Program-made: the position numbers and the translations under genes
Source of the DNA: Callorhinus ursinus
Taxonomy: Eukaryota; Chordata; Mammalia; Carnivora; Otariidae
Assembly: GCF_003265705.1 (NCBI RefSeq)
Contig: NW_020312827.1
Span: 20,680,170-20,744,169 of the forward strand
Direction of reading: 5' to 3'
DNA length: 64,000 bases
Part shown: positions 1 to 10,612 of the stretch, one piece after another
Position numbering within the stretch: position 1 is the first letter of the stretch
Layout of the letters: each line of letters begins with the position of its first letter
The notes under the pieces: generated by a model
Database searches by the model: none
What the model was told of the DNA's origin: nothing
The model's input: only the letters and a program-made list of their open reading frames with translations

Positions 1-336
1 CAGCAGCAAGCATCAGCGGGGCAGAGGTGGAGGTGCAGAGCTGGCTTAGGATGTCAGCCGGCTTCTCCTCTAACCGAGACCCACTCACTCAGGTTCCCTG
101 TGAGAATGTGATGGTTCGTTACCCTGTGCCCAGTGAGTGGGTGAAAAACTTCCGCAGGGAAAGCGTCCTGGGGGAAAAGTCTTTAAAAGCCAAAGTGAAC
201 CGGGGGGCGAGTTTTGGCTCAGCTAGTATGTCTGGCTCTGAGCCTGTCATGAGAGTCACTCTGGGAACTGCCAAGTATGAACATGCCTTCAACTCCATTG
301 TGTGGAGGATAAACCGACTGCCTGACAAAAATTCAG
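1..336 (+). CDS. STON2: STON2 coding exon (partial), mu-homology domain
   Basis: The frame opens at base 3 and runs 111 codons, from A-A-S-I-S-G-A-E-V-E-V-Q-S-W to D-K-N-S, then one base of a split codon. The exon's 5' end is outside the window. The donor is CAG|GTAGGT at 336/337, phase 1. The G pairs with CT of the next exon to make Ala, giving the continuous ...DKNS-A-SGHPHCFF. This region belongs to the mu-homology domain, the synaptotagmin-binding part of stonins. A second GT (GTAGTG) sits four bases downstream at 341; its use would break the frame. Confidence 0.92.
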
Positions 337-2700
337 GTAGGTAGTGGTTTCTCTTCTGTGCAAATTGCCACATGGTCACACGAGAGCTGGGGTCCGAGTT
401 CCGCATTCTGTTCCCCTATGAAGGGCTGGGTTTTGTTGTGTGACAGAAATAAGGTTAACGGAGAAGTGGGACCAGAGAAGCAAAAATACTTGAGCAAAAA
501 GTAAGTAACAAACACGAATGACCTAGTTCACTCCGTTTTCTCACTCCCTTATTATCCTACTTCTAGAAAACTGCGTTATTCTTCTCAGCTGAGCTGCTAA
601 GCAGATTTGCATAGCAATTTATGAATTTGTATTCTTTTTCTGACTCATGTAAGTATTACCTGTGGCGCCGGAAGCTGTGTATTTCTAGATCCTAGAAAGC
701 CTCTGGGTTCTGAAGAGATATCTTTCTCACTGCCTTGAGTAGGTAAAGGGGCAAGTTTATGGCCAGTCATATATACAGTACGGGTGAGGAGTCAGTCTAA
801 TGATTCTAGTCCCCCTGTGCGAGACCTGTCGGTCATAACATCTCCAACTCAGAGTTGGGATTTGAGGAGAGGGAAGAGGATAAAGGGCGTCTGATCAGAT
901 CAGACTGAAGATCCAGTCAGGACCAGAAAGTCCAAAAGGGCTGAAATTCTGTCAGACAAAAAGTAAAGGAAGGTATGTTTGATTTAAACAAAGAAAGCAA
1001 GCTTACCAGCCCTAGCTCGGTTGCTCACAGCTGTTAGGGATGCTTTTGTGCTTGAGTGAGCGCAGAAGGCGATGACTTTCCTCAGGGGTCCAGTGAATTT
1101 AATGAAATGACAAAACTAGAGAGTAATCCAACCAGCTGTAATAGCCTTATTTCTTAGAGTAAGTTTGAGTGACCCCAATGACAGGCAGTAAGCCCATGAT
1201 CCTATGATCCTTGAAACCACTTCTCTTCTTGTTTATTATAAACTTCGCCCATTTGTTAACGAAAGTGGATATCCTAGCCAAGCAGAAAGGGTAAGGTTTG
1301 GAAGGACCCTTGACGGAGATTTCCTTCTCTTATGCAAATACTCCTCTTCCATTCTCACTATTAAACCCTGATAGTATGTTTAGAGTCTTCATTTCCTGTG
1401 CCGAGTGTGGAGTGGCTTTGTCATCCTACCCAGCATGGGACATGATGTGACTGCAAGAGGCAGTACGATCTGGTCACCTCCCCAAGCCGTCGAAGCAGTG
1501 CACACACACACCGGGGCATTCTGTGCCAGACACTGGGTGTAGTGGTGCAAAATGAAGAGACAATTGGACCTCTGTGTTTGAGGCTGGATTTGCCAGACAC
1601 CCCCATCCCCACCCCGGTTTCTAAACTGACAGGATTTTTAAAAACAAAGTCTTCCTCTCTGTGCTTGCTTATTCATTTCTCCTGAAATTGGCACTGTATT
1701 CGCCTGGTGATAGCACTGTGATTTCTACCTCAGCCACGGAACCCGTCTGAACTGATGGAGGAAAGGAAAAGCCCTGAACTCTCCTTTGGCACAGAAGCCC
1801 TTGAGAAGAGAAGTGAGGTGGAAGGGGGCAAGTTACTGTTGAACCTGCTGGAGACTTGACATCCGAAAAGACAAGGCCTCAGGCTTATGTTTATTGGAAC
1901 GTTTGGCCCTTCAGTTTGTTAAGCATGGATTCAGATCACTTCATTGTGGAATTACTGAGTCTTCAAGGTAGAAGGGGCCTTGGGGATAACGCAGTCAAAC
2001 CTCTTCCTTCTGTAGATGAGAGAATTAAGGACCGGGAGCAACATGACTTGTCTGAAGTCACAAAGCCACATGCAGGGGTCTTTTCTCAATAACCAAGCTG
2101 CCTCTTAGTAGAGAACACCAGATAGACACAAACATGAAAGAATTTTCTCTAAGAGAAGAGAGATTTGCAGTTTTCTCAGTGTGTATACATCTATCTCATT
2201 TGCTTCAAGTATTTAACAGTACTGTATGAGGGGGTTTGGGTTATAAACAGCAAAGACAACCAAGAAAAAAGAAGATTGTTGGAGGGTAGCTCAGAGAACT
2301 GAAGGAAAGGCTGGAAAGGCTGAGCATGCAGGCTTACAAAGGATAGCTCTTGGAAGCAGAGCTGAGATGCCTCTTCAGGCTGCAGCCATTGGGACAAATC
2401 ATCACAAGCCATTTTCTGTCCTCGTGCCACCTGGCTCAGGAGTCAAGGGGAGGAGAGCGCATTTCGACTGACATGACGTGAAGTGCTGGGGAAGATTATT
2501 TCCCAAAGCAGGGTGGGGGGAAAGATTGTTACCAAAAGAAAGGGGAAAATGGGTGCAAGACAAGGGAAAATACAGGTCTTCAGCAAACACTTGCCTTAAT
2601 GCTTCCCAGCAGGTTAGTGTTCAGTAGGCTCAAGGCCAAGGAAATGCAGCTTATGTATTGCAAATGTATTCCCTGATTACTGGAACCTTTATTTGTGAAA

Positions 2701-2906
2701 GATTTTTTTTTTAAGATTTTTATTTATTTGTTTATTTGACAGAGAGAGATACAGCGAGAGAGGGAACACAAGCAGGGGGAGTGGGAGAGAGAGAAACAGG
2801 CTTCCCGCAGAGCAGAGAGCCCGATGCGGGGCTCGATCCCAGGACTCCAGGATCATGACCCGAGCTGAAGGCAGATGCTCAACCACCTGAGCCACCCAGG
2901 AGCCCC
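2701..2906 (-). mobile_element. can-SINE (tRNA-Lys-derived), minus strand
   Basis: The plus strand reads the T-rich tail first, then TTATTTGACAGAGAG, and ends with the tRNA-like head GCCACCCAGGAGCCCC. The element is full length. It is flanked by a perfect 14-bp target-site duplication TGTGAAAGATTTTT at 2694-2707 and 2907-2920; its last bases merge with the T-run of the tail. Confidence 0.92.
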
Positions 2907-3017
2907 TGTGAAAGATTTTTGAAATACAGGACAGCATAAGGATCTTTGGGAATGTTTCTCACTTAAGCTATCCCTCCTCCCCCCATCCCTGCTTTTGCTG
3001 TTCATGGTTACACTTTT

Positions 3018-3082
3018 ATTTTATTTTATTTTATTATTTATTTTATTTTATATTTTATTTTATTTTATTATTTTATTTTAAT
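3018..3082. repeat. (TTTTA)n microsatellite
   Basis: About a dozen imperfect TTTTA/TTTATT units with no other content. They correspond to the 3' tail of the minus-strand SINE that follows. Likely length-polymorphic. Confidence 0.9.
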
Positions 3083-3260
3083 AGTTTATTTATTTGTCAG
3101 AGAGAGAGAGAAAGAGCACAAGCAGGGAGAGTGGCAGGCAGAGGGAGAAGCAGGCTCCCCGCTGAGCAGGGAGCCCAATGCAGGGACTCGATCCCAGGAC
3201 CCCGGGATCATTACCCTAGCCGAAGGCAGACATGTAACCGACTGAGCCACCCAGGCATTC
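3021..3260 (-). mobile_element. can-SINE with expanded TTTTA tail
   Basis: The head GCCACCCAGGCATTC ends at 3260, and the body begins about 3083 at TTTATTTATTTGTCAG. The preceding TTTTA repeat (3018-3082) is inside the insertion: near-identical flanks GGTTACACTTTTA (3006) and GGTTATACATTTTTA (3262) enclose both. The microsatellite is therefore the grown A-rich tail of the SINE. Confidence 0.85.
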
Positions 3261-4449
3261 TGGTTATACATTTTTAGTAACAACCCCACCCCACCCCCCA
3301 CACACACCCAAAAAGGGCTTCTTATACTCCTCCTGGCCAATGGTATATTTCTGGATAGGTTCCGGAAATTGGTAAGACCCTTTTCCAGAAACCTGAGATG
3401 TACAGGATCTGACTTGCAGTTAGATGGCAGGTTCTTAGCATTGCCAGTGCTCCCTGTGACCAGCTCCTATTCTCCCCACCCAGTGTGCCCTCCATTAGTT
3501 ATCATCCCTTTTCTGAGCTCATCTTGGTCTTCAGACAGCTTTGGGAAGGTGCCTTTTACAGGTGATTTTTCATAATTCGCACACCTCCATTTACAGTAAA
3601 GGAGAGCAGAACCTCTGCATGCTTACTCCTGCCTGCCGTGGCCCTGTACCTCTAGCCCCCAGCAGGCAGGGCAGTCAGACCGTAGGCAGCATGGGACCAC
3701 AGGTCAGCACCCCGGACTCGCTGCAGCTACAGCAGGCTTGTCCCAGTCCTGCCGCCCAACGATTAACAAGCTGCCACTGGAGTCCAACATGGTTTAAACT
3801 GGCAGGTCCAGCCCAGCTGTGTTCATGTACAGCCACCCCTGCCTTCCCACCAGGCTATTCAAGGACCCCTTTCACCCTGACCCCTAGAGCTTTTCTTAAT
3901 CCTAGAAGGTACCAGAACAAGTCCTACTGCTTGCTCAGATCATCTGCCAGGAAACAAAACATTTTGTCCTGCATAGGTAGCTTTCTTTGCTGGAACTCCA
4001 GTTCTCTAATATTAGACCAAGAGAAAACAATTTCAATATAGTTTGCCTTTTATGAAAAATGGAAATCTGAATTTTAATGTTAAATTTTCTCAACTTCATC
4101 AAGGAAGATGACAAAACGTGTAGGTTCACTTAGTTCATTACCATAAATTAAACTATACTAGCTCTCAGAATTGCACTTTCCTACCTGTCCACCAGCCCTA
4201 CACATCCATTAGTTGATGCTGGGAATCACGAAAGAATGCCACATTCATAGAGTTTGCTGTGAATACACTTTGGAGGGGTGAGCAGAGAGGTCAGCTTTAT
4301 GGAAAGTAATGATTTCTCATTATTCCAACAATGTGCAAATAAGGGTAATTAGGTAAAACTGTTGTTCAAGTTGCTATCGAATTAAAGTAAGAAACTCCTC
4401 TATGTAATTTGTAGTGATCTAAATCTATAGCAATACACAGAGAGGAGTT

Positions 4450-4690
4450 TAGGACATAATTCGGTGTCAGATCTGAGTTTTATTCCTAGTGCTGCAATTT
4501 AGTAGCTGTGTGACCTCAGGCAATTTACTTAAACCTCTCAAACAAATCTTAATTGTCCTCATTTACAGAGGAGGGTTATTAATACCTAGCTCATTAAGAA
4601 AGAAATTAGATAAGCTTTTAAGTGTTCAGGATAGTCTCTGGCCTGTAATAAATGTAAGGGATAGCTATGTAATTACAAATGTAATGTTTT
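4450..4690 (-). repeat. MIR relic
   Basis: The plus strand shows the reverse complement of the MIR core and head: GTGTCAGATCTGAGTTTTATTCC, then AGCTGTGTGACCTCAGGCAA and CCTCATTTACAGAGGAGGG. Strongly diverged; boundaries are approximate. Confidence 0.7.
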
Positions 4691-5149
4691 AAAAAAAATC
4701 ACATGGATTCATTTTTAGATACATGTAATTTTTACTATTATGTGTATCCAATTCAAAATTTCTTTCCTAGAAGCCAGTGCAAATTTCTCAGTTTCCCAGA
4801 GTATTACTCTTTGGAAATAACCACTGAAAAATGTTATTTGTGAAGTAGAGCAAAACAAATACTTCACTCCGTAATGTTTTCCTTGGAGAGCGGGTGTGTA
4901 TGTCCTCACTCTCTGAGATTAAAAAGTCCTGCCCAGGCCAATAAAGAAAATTGGAATTGTTTATTTGGGGAAGCTCAGATAACTAAGGGCCGTTGCTATT
5001 ATATAATGAAGTCAAAGCCACGTCACATTGTTTATCCATGGCAAGTTGCTGTGTGGGGGTTCCTACAGCTCACTTCTCCACTCATGTCACCCTGCAAACC
5101 TGATCTTGAGGTTGGGGACCCTATGGGAGGCTGTGACTCAGAGTGATTA

Positions 5150-5345
5150 AAACACCTCGGAGTCAGAGTGCTTGGGTTCAGTCCTCAGTCTGCCACTTTC
5201 CAGCTTTGACCTTGGCTAGTTTGCTTTTCCTCCCAAAGCCTTTGTTGTGGCCTCATCTGTAGAATGCAATGACTATGACCTCAAGGGATTGTTACGAAGA
5301 TGCAGGGAGAGGGTATGTGGTCAGCATTTGAGACAGTACAGAGTG
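5150..5345 (-). repeat. MIR relic
   Basis: Reverse-complement MIR signature: AGTCAGAGTGCTTGGGTTCAGT, TCTGCCACTTTCCAGC, GACCTTGGCTAGTTTGC, CCTCATCTGTAGAATGCAATG and GGGATTGTTACGAAGATG, in the expected order. Edges are approximate. Confidence 0.75.
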
Positions 5346-5777
5346 TTCAGCAAACCATGCTTTCAGAGGTTATAGCCACAGAACTGATCTCTCTCTTCAC
5401 TCAGACATCTAATAACAACCCTCAAATGGAAATCCTTAAGTTTTCCATCCAAGTACAGTAGAACTAGCCATAGATGTATAGAATTGAAGAGCAGGAAGGG
5501 ACTACGCCTGGCACTGTCCTTTACTACCCATTCCCTGTTTCCCCACTTTCCAAATCGGGATTTGAGGCAAGGAGAGAACAAAGGACTTGGGTGCAGGATC
5601 TCCGCCACTTAGCAGGAGCTCTAGGAGCCACATGCAGTACCCTGTTAGTCTGTGTCCTACCCAGTGCACCATGCACACCCTTCATGCATCTACGCTGTTT
5701 ATAAGGGCTTCGTTATTTACATATGCCATCCACCCACAAAAACGTGCCAAAGCATTTTTGCAAAAACACAAAATGCT

Positions 5778-5970
5778 GGGTGCCTGGGTTCAGTTGGTTA
5801 AGCGACTGCCTTCGGCTCAGGTCATGATCCTGGAGTCCCAGGATCAAGTCCTGCATGGGGCTCCCTGCTCAGCAGGGAGTCTGCTTCTCCCTCTGACCTT
5901 CTTCCCTCTCATGCTCTCTCTCTACCATTCTTGCTTTCAATAAATAAATAAAAATCTTTATTAAAAAAAA
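5778..5970 (+). mobile_element. can-SINE, plus strand
   Basis: The head GGTGCCTGGGTTCAGTTGG leads into a body of the 'CTGACCTTCTTCCCTCTC' subtype and an A-rich tail after AATAAATAAATAAAAATC. Target-site duplication AAAAACACAAAATGCT (from 5762) and AAAAACACGAAATGCT (to 5984), one mismatch. Confidence 0.9.
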
Positions 5971-6427
5971 AAACACGAAATGCTGTTGAGAAAACTCATC
6001 TTTCAAAGGGAACCCATTCCTTTGCTCCGTGTGGCTGTCATTGTTGTTTTATTCGGTGCTAAGTGCTGCTCCCTTCTACTCCTTTCTGCCAGTCTACAGA
6101 TCTGTGCCTCTGTTTCTGGCATTGGTGCTGGGTTCCCATCTTGCCCTGACCTCAGCAGGCAGAGTGACCCATTTTTCAGGCTGTGGGTTTTATTGCTAGG
6201 ATATAAGGCTACTGCAATCAGATAGTTCTCTCAAAGGGTCTGAGGGACAGGCAGTGTGATTTCTGTGGAAGTAAATCCTCTGCTCAGCACTGGACGCTCT
6301 GAAAGACTGCCTGGTGCTGAGCTGGCAGGCAGTCTTCAGGCCTTCTTGGTAACTGAGGTGGCTCTGTGGTCCTCTCCTTCCATGTCTCTCTGAAGAACCT
6401 AATGTCTAGATTCTTTTTCTTTCATAG

Positions 6428-6630
6428 CTTCTGGTCACCCACACTGTTTCTTCTGCCACCTTGAACTTGGCTCTGACCAGGAAGTGCCTTCCGGATTTGC
6501 CAATCACGTGAATGTTGAGTTCAGCATGCCCACAACTTCTGCCTCCAAAGCCACTGTAAGATCCATCTCCGTGGAAGACAAGACTGACGTCAGGAAGTGG
6601 GTCAATTATTCCGCACACTACAGCTACAAG
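6428..6630 (+). CDS. STON2: STON2 coding exon, mu-homology domain C-terminal part
   Basis: Acceptor TTCTTTTTCTTTCATAG|CT, donor AAG|GTAACC. The exon starts with two bases completing Ala, followed by 67 codons beginning SGHPHCFFCHLELGSD and ending NYSAHYSYK, so the next intron is phase 0. It encodes late beta-strands of the mu-homology domain. If the donor is not used, the frame stays open past it to TGA at 6808-6810 (see the separate entry). Confidence 0.92.
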
Positions 6631-6810
6631 GTAACCTCGGGAGGCATCTGGCTAATGTGTCCAAGATCATTTGCTTTCCCCTCTCCCCTCCTCCCGCCCC
6701 CCGCCATCATGTTCCCTTTAGCAGCGCCTGCCATGAATGCAAGGTGTTCTCTTACTGCCTTAGAGAGAGGTATACCACACATGGCTGTGGATGAGTCTGC
6801 TCTGATTTGA
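6631..6810 (+). CDS. STON2: Alternative STON2 C-terminus by donor read-through (possible)
   Basis: The frame continues through the donor for 59 codons (V-T-S-G-G-I-W-L-M-C-P..., ending E-S-A-L-I) to TGA 6808-6810. From memory, one human stonin-2 isoform ends with a tail starting V-A-L-G-S-I-W-L-M-L-P, which would align with the first residues here. That suggests this retained-intron terminus exists in mammals. After about 20 residues the frame has drifted and become longer than my recollection of the human tail, so its use in this species is unproven. Confidence 0.45.
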   Translation, partial: VTSGGIWLMCPRSFAFPSPLLPPPAIMFPLAAPAMNARCSLTALERGIPHMAVDESALI

Positions 6811-6930
6811 ATGACTAATCTCTTAGTGAGGAAGAGAAAGGTTGGAAAAAAATAAAGAGGTAGATGAAAGAGGAGAGTATAATGTCTTTCAGTCATCATG
6901 AACAACATCAAAAGAGTCATGGGGTAAAGG

Positions 6931-7022
6931 GATGATTATTATATAATATATATTAATTGTACATTATATAATATGAATATTATGAATGAGTATATCATAA
7001 TATTTTCATTCATAATATATGT
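6931..7022. repeat. AT-rich inverted-repeat tract
   Basis: A dense run of TATATAATATATATTAATT, TTATATAATATGAATATTAT and CATAATATTTTCATTCATAATATAT, largely self-complementary (for example ATGAATATTATGAATGAG against CATTCATAATAT). It lies in the STON2 intron. It could extrude as a hairpin; no gene signal. Confidence 0.7.
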
Positions 7023-7774
7023 TACAGAAGTTGTGAACTTGGAAAGTGAGGGGAGTTCAGGAAAGTGCTAACCCAAAGCATATATTTCAGCCTCAGAGTT
7101 AATGAAGTAGATATGAGTAAAGTCAGGACACATATGACCTGGTCACAGGGCTATAACAGGACAAAATTCAAAAGCCAAGGAAGCTTCTGTAATAGTAACA
7201 GGATCAGCGCTGTGGAAGGAGGAAACAAAATTGGAGTGTTCTGACATAGTGATTCTATCTTGAGGTGTTAGAAATTCAATAGCAGATTAAATGTCAAAGA
7301 TAGAAAGTGGGGGTTATTGAAGAACTATTTTGCAAAGTGGTTTAATAATATTTTTTATTCGTAATAATATCCTTAGATTTTTATGGTTATTTATTCTTTA
7401 AATGTTTCCTTAGTTGTGTTATCAGAAATCTTAAACTACCAAAAAGAACAAATACTCCATCTTGTGGCCAGGAAAAAAAAAATAGCACTTTCATCAAGCA
7501 TGACCCTAGTCAACGGTTTTGTTTCCTTCATCGTAAATATCCAAAGTGGTAAAGAGAGGAACAGCTTTAATTGTGAAACTCTCTTGCTTAATGTATTTCT
7601 TTTCTGACTTGTCAAAGGTTTCAGTGTGTGTCTCTTTCAAGGCAAGATGAATTTATTAATCCCTTTACAGTTACAGCTACAATATTTTACAGAAAACACA
7701 GGTAGAACTGTAAACACTACCGTACATACCAGTTTGGAGACTTTGTAAAGCAATAAAGTAATAGAGAGTATAAA

Positions 7775-8115
7775 CAGCCAGCTGGAAAGGAATCCATTCA
7801 TTTGGTAAGCCTTTGTGCTTGCCTGCTGCCTGCCTGCATTATGGGGATACAGTAGCAAAGGAGGGCCTGCCCCCCTGTCCCGCGGAGCCTGTGGAATGCT
7901 GGAGCTGGGCACATGTACCAGGGACGTGGAAATATGCGTAGGAGGAGCGCCGAACTCCCTAATGAGTTGAGAACAGCTTCACAGAAGAGGTGACCTTTGA
8001 GCAGCTGTGCAAGGCAAAGAATAAAGATTTTCCAGGTGGACTGTGAGGAAGAGGGAATTCCAGATCAAGCGAAGAGCATGTGCAAAGAGAGAATCATGAC
8101 GTCCTCAGGGCCAGT
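7775..8115 (+). repeat. L2 LINE 3'-end relic
   Basis: The order of motifs matches an L2 3' end: ATTCATTTGGTAAGCCTTTGTGCTTGC, ATTATGGGGATACAGTAGCAAA, CAGAAGAGGTGACCTTTGAGC, GAGGGAATTCCAGATCAAGCGAAGAGCATGTGCAAAG. It is diverged and lies within the last STON2 intron, ending about 150 bases before the final exon. Confidence 0.65.
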
Positions 8116-8261
8116 AGCTCCAATGTGGCTAAAGCCCAAAACAGTGAGAAAATTACAGGGAATCTCAGAGAACCTGGTGAGGTACTCTCTTTGAGATTAT
8201 TTCTTATTGGGATGTTTTTCTCCTCTTTCTGATATTTCTTTCCAACTTCTGCTCTCAACAG

Positions 8262-8345
8262 GTGGAAATTGAGCAAAAGAAGAGTTTGAAGCCGGACTTT
8301 GAAGGAGATGAAATGGAGAATCCCAAGGAGTGTGGGGTCCAGTGA
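8262..8345 (+). CDS. STON2: STON2 last coding exon with stop codon
   Basis: Acceptor CTCTCAACAG|GTGGAA. The exon holds 27 codons starting V-E-I-E-Q-K-K-S-L-K and ending K-E-C-G-V-Q, then TGA at 8343-8345. Phase 0 matches the upstream donor. The tail is charged and has no membrane segment. This is the spliced alternative to the read-through terminus at 6631-6810. The exon-like size, good acceptor and clean stop support it; I do not recall with certainty which terminus is the major human form. Confidence 0.85.
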   Translation: MEIEQKKSLKPDFEGDEMENPKECGVQ

Positions 8346-10059
8346 TGAAGCCCTCTTGCAAGGGTGCCTGACCCAAGCGTCATGATAGGATGTCTTCCTG
8401 AGCAGCCAGAGCTCAAGGCAGTACCTACCATGGCTACTCTGTGCTGGGAACAGTATATTGGACCTTCCTGTGTGTAGTTACCTGTAATCTAACAGGAAAC
8501 CTTGAGGTGATTGCGTTGGAGAGCCTCTGATGTGCCTGAAGCAGCTGGTTCCCCTGACTTTTGGAGCTTATTGTCTAATTAAGCCTCCTTCTCTTTGCTC
8601 TGTTTCTCTTGTAGTACTTGAGTGTGGCTTGTTGTGACTACTGGAGTCAGGAAGAGAACCTTCCACATCAGTGTTGGCAGGATTTCCTTCTGGTGTCCAT
8701 CTGTCACTTCCATGATTTTCTAGAAAACACAGTCTTGAGAATCCCCCTCTGTTACGCCCTCTAGAAAAAGTTCAGAAGAGGTACAAAACACATTTCCTCT
8801 TTGGGTCTCCTAGGCTTGGGTATGTGTCTCCATTCTTTCAATGTTAACACTATGCAACAGAAGTTTTCAAGACATTTCCCTCCTGGTTTTGGATTGTTTT
8901 GATGAAAACACTTTCCATCTCTCTAGTCCCAGGGTTCACCACCCTGAGTCACAATACACAATGGAAAAAAGGCACAATAGGATACTTTTTTATTCTGTGA
9001 TTAGCCCCATATTCTGCAAAGGGTGGCTATGGAAGGGAAAGCAAAATTGAGCTTATTTTTCTTCATTCTGGGGGAAAAGGGACGTTAATTGTAAGATTAT
9101 ATTCAATTCAGGAGACATTTTCAATCTCAGTGAATTCTCAAATTCACACTGAAAAATATAGGCCATTTCCGATTCCTGAAACAAATATATACATATATAT
9201 ATATATTATACCTCAGGCATTTGTCAGGAACATTTGGGAGCTCTTTTTATACCTCAAGCCTATAGACAGTTGCATGTCTCTTTAACTCAGACTTTACAGG
9301 AAATATAAGTGGAAAAGATCATTTTAAAAGCTAGTTTAAAACTGAGCTTATATGAGCTTTTCCCCAAAATTCAGAGTTTGATAATCACAGTATTGTAACA
9401 GATCTACAAGGCAGAAGTCTCTAGGGTAGAGATGGGGGAAAGCCATATTTTTCTAATGTTGGGAACATTAAGTTCCAATTCCAAGAGTCTGGGACACTCA
9501 GTCTTCTTTCCCTTCATAGGTTCCCATTTACATTCTGTATCTCCACTTCTTACTTGTATCTTGGTGTTTTCTTACCATAACATGGACCTATATTGGCCAT
9601 CCCAAGTGGGACACCTGCTCAACAATTTACAGGCACGTTCTTTCTGCCTGTTTCTCCTATGAAGAAGAGAGTAAGGGGACTGAAAGCATGCTTGTCAGAT
9701 TTGTCAGATGACACAGAGAAATAAACGATATATCCAGTCTCAACTGGCAGGTTTAGGATTAATTTATTCAATGAATATTCATTGAATTATAACTATGTAC
9801 TGACACTAGAATATAGACATCATTACCATTTTTTTTTAACTACCTGAACATAAGACTGAAACTAAAAGGCTGAAATTCGGTAGACATTAATGAGAAACTA
9901 TATTCTAGCTGCTTAAATGCAGCCCTCTAAATACAGAGAGGTATTACTTACATGTATGTTGATGGGAAGGGTATTGAAAAGTCCTGGCTTCATAGCAGTT
10001 CATGTCAAAATAGGAGTTCAGCATTGAATCAGGAGTGCATCATGACCGTTCACAAAGTC

Positions 10060-10612
10060 AGTGCATTCAGCCTATGGTAGCAGAAGCCCAGGGAGCCCTG
10101 CATGCTGCATTGGTCAGTCCACATCTGGATGGAGGGTTGAGTTCAATTCTGGGTACCATATTTTTAAGAGAGACATTAATAAATTGTGTCCAGAGGCAGG
10201 TGACCAGGGTTGTGAAGGGTCTGATGATATAAGGAACAGGGGAATGGAATAAGAGAGAATAAAATAATATAGCTGCCTTGAAATTTCTGTTGAGTTATAA
10301 AAAAAAAAAAGAGGAATTAGACTTACACTGTGTAACTTCAAAGGGCAAAAATAGGAACAAAGAGGAACTTTATAGATGACAGATGTTTGCTTCAACATAA
10401 GAAAGAATTTTCTAATAAGAGTGGTTCTAAAGAGGAATAGACTCGAGCAGCAAAATTTCCTGTTGTGGCAAATGCCCAAACAAAGGTTAAAATAACCATC
10501 CATCCCAGATGCTCTGAAAGGGACATTGGATTTGGGCTGGATGGCTATCAAGATCCCTTCTGCATATAGGTTCATCTCAGTAGTAATAGGACTCTCTAAC
10601 TCTAGGTGTTTT
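10060..10612 (+). repeat. CR1/L3-like ancient LINE fragment
   Basis: Motifs follow the order of a CR1/L3 3' region: TTGAGTTCAATTCTGGGTACCA, TGTCCAGAGGCAGGTGACCAGGGTTGTGAAGGGTCTG, AGGAATTAGACTTACACTGTGT, TCAACATAAGAAAGAATTTTCTAA, and the end GGATGGCTATCAAGATCCCTTCTGC...CTAACTC. This part of such LINEs encodes the end of ORF2 and the 3' tail. It is ancient and without an open frame of use. Family name (CR1 or L3) is from recall of the consensus. Confidence 0.65.

Larger units (their letters stand above)
337..6427 (+). other. STON2: STON2 intron with SINEs and MIRs
   Basis: A 6.1-kb intron between GTAGGT at 337 and the acceptor TTTCATAG at 6420-6427. It holds three can-SINEs (2701, 3021, 5778) and two MIR relics (about 4450 and 5150). 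No further exon or RNA gene was recognised in 345-2690 or 3270-5770. Open frames there are short and lack codon character. Confidence 0.8.
1..8345 (+). other. STON2: STON2 gene, 3' part (three coding exons visible)
   Basis: Stonin 2 is a clathrin-pathway adaptor that binds synaptotagmin through a C-terminal mu-homology domain and acts with AP-2 and EPS15/intersectin at synaptic and plasma membranes (family knowledge). The window shows three plus-strand coding blocks that join in phase: 1-336, 6428-6630 and 8262-8345, giving about 206 residues ending at TGA 8343-8345. Recognisable stretches are VMVRYPVPSEWVKNF, KYEHAFNSIVWRINRLPDKN and HPHCFFCHLELGSD. The 5' part of the gene lies left of the window. 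GTF2A1 follows downstream in the same orientation, as in human 14q31. Identification rests on recalled protein similarity and on gene order. Confidence 0.93.

Noticed and set aside
2689..2937. Short proteins with strings like S-A-R-V-M-I-L-E-S-W-D-R, recurring at many sites
   Set aside because: These are translations of the can-SINE consensus, not genes. They recur at 3086, 5587, 15691, 43233, 44185, 61357 and elsewhere.
3541..4041. 166-codon plus-strand open frame in a STON2 intron
   Set aside because: No domain, no splice signals in register and unremarkable composition. The length is compatible with chance in a moderately GC-rich stretch.
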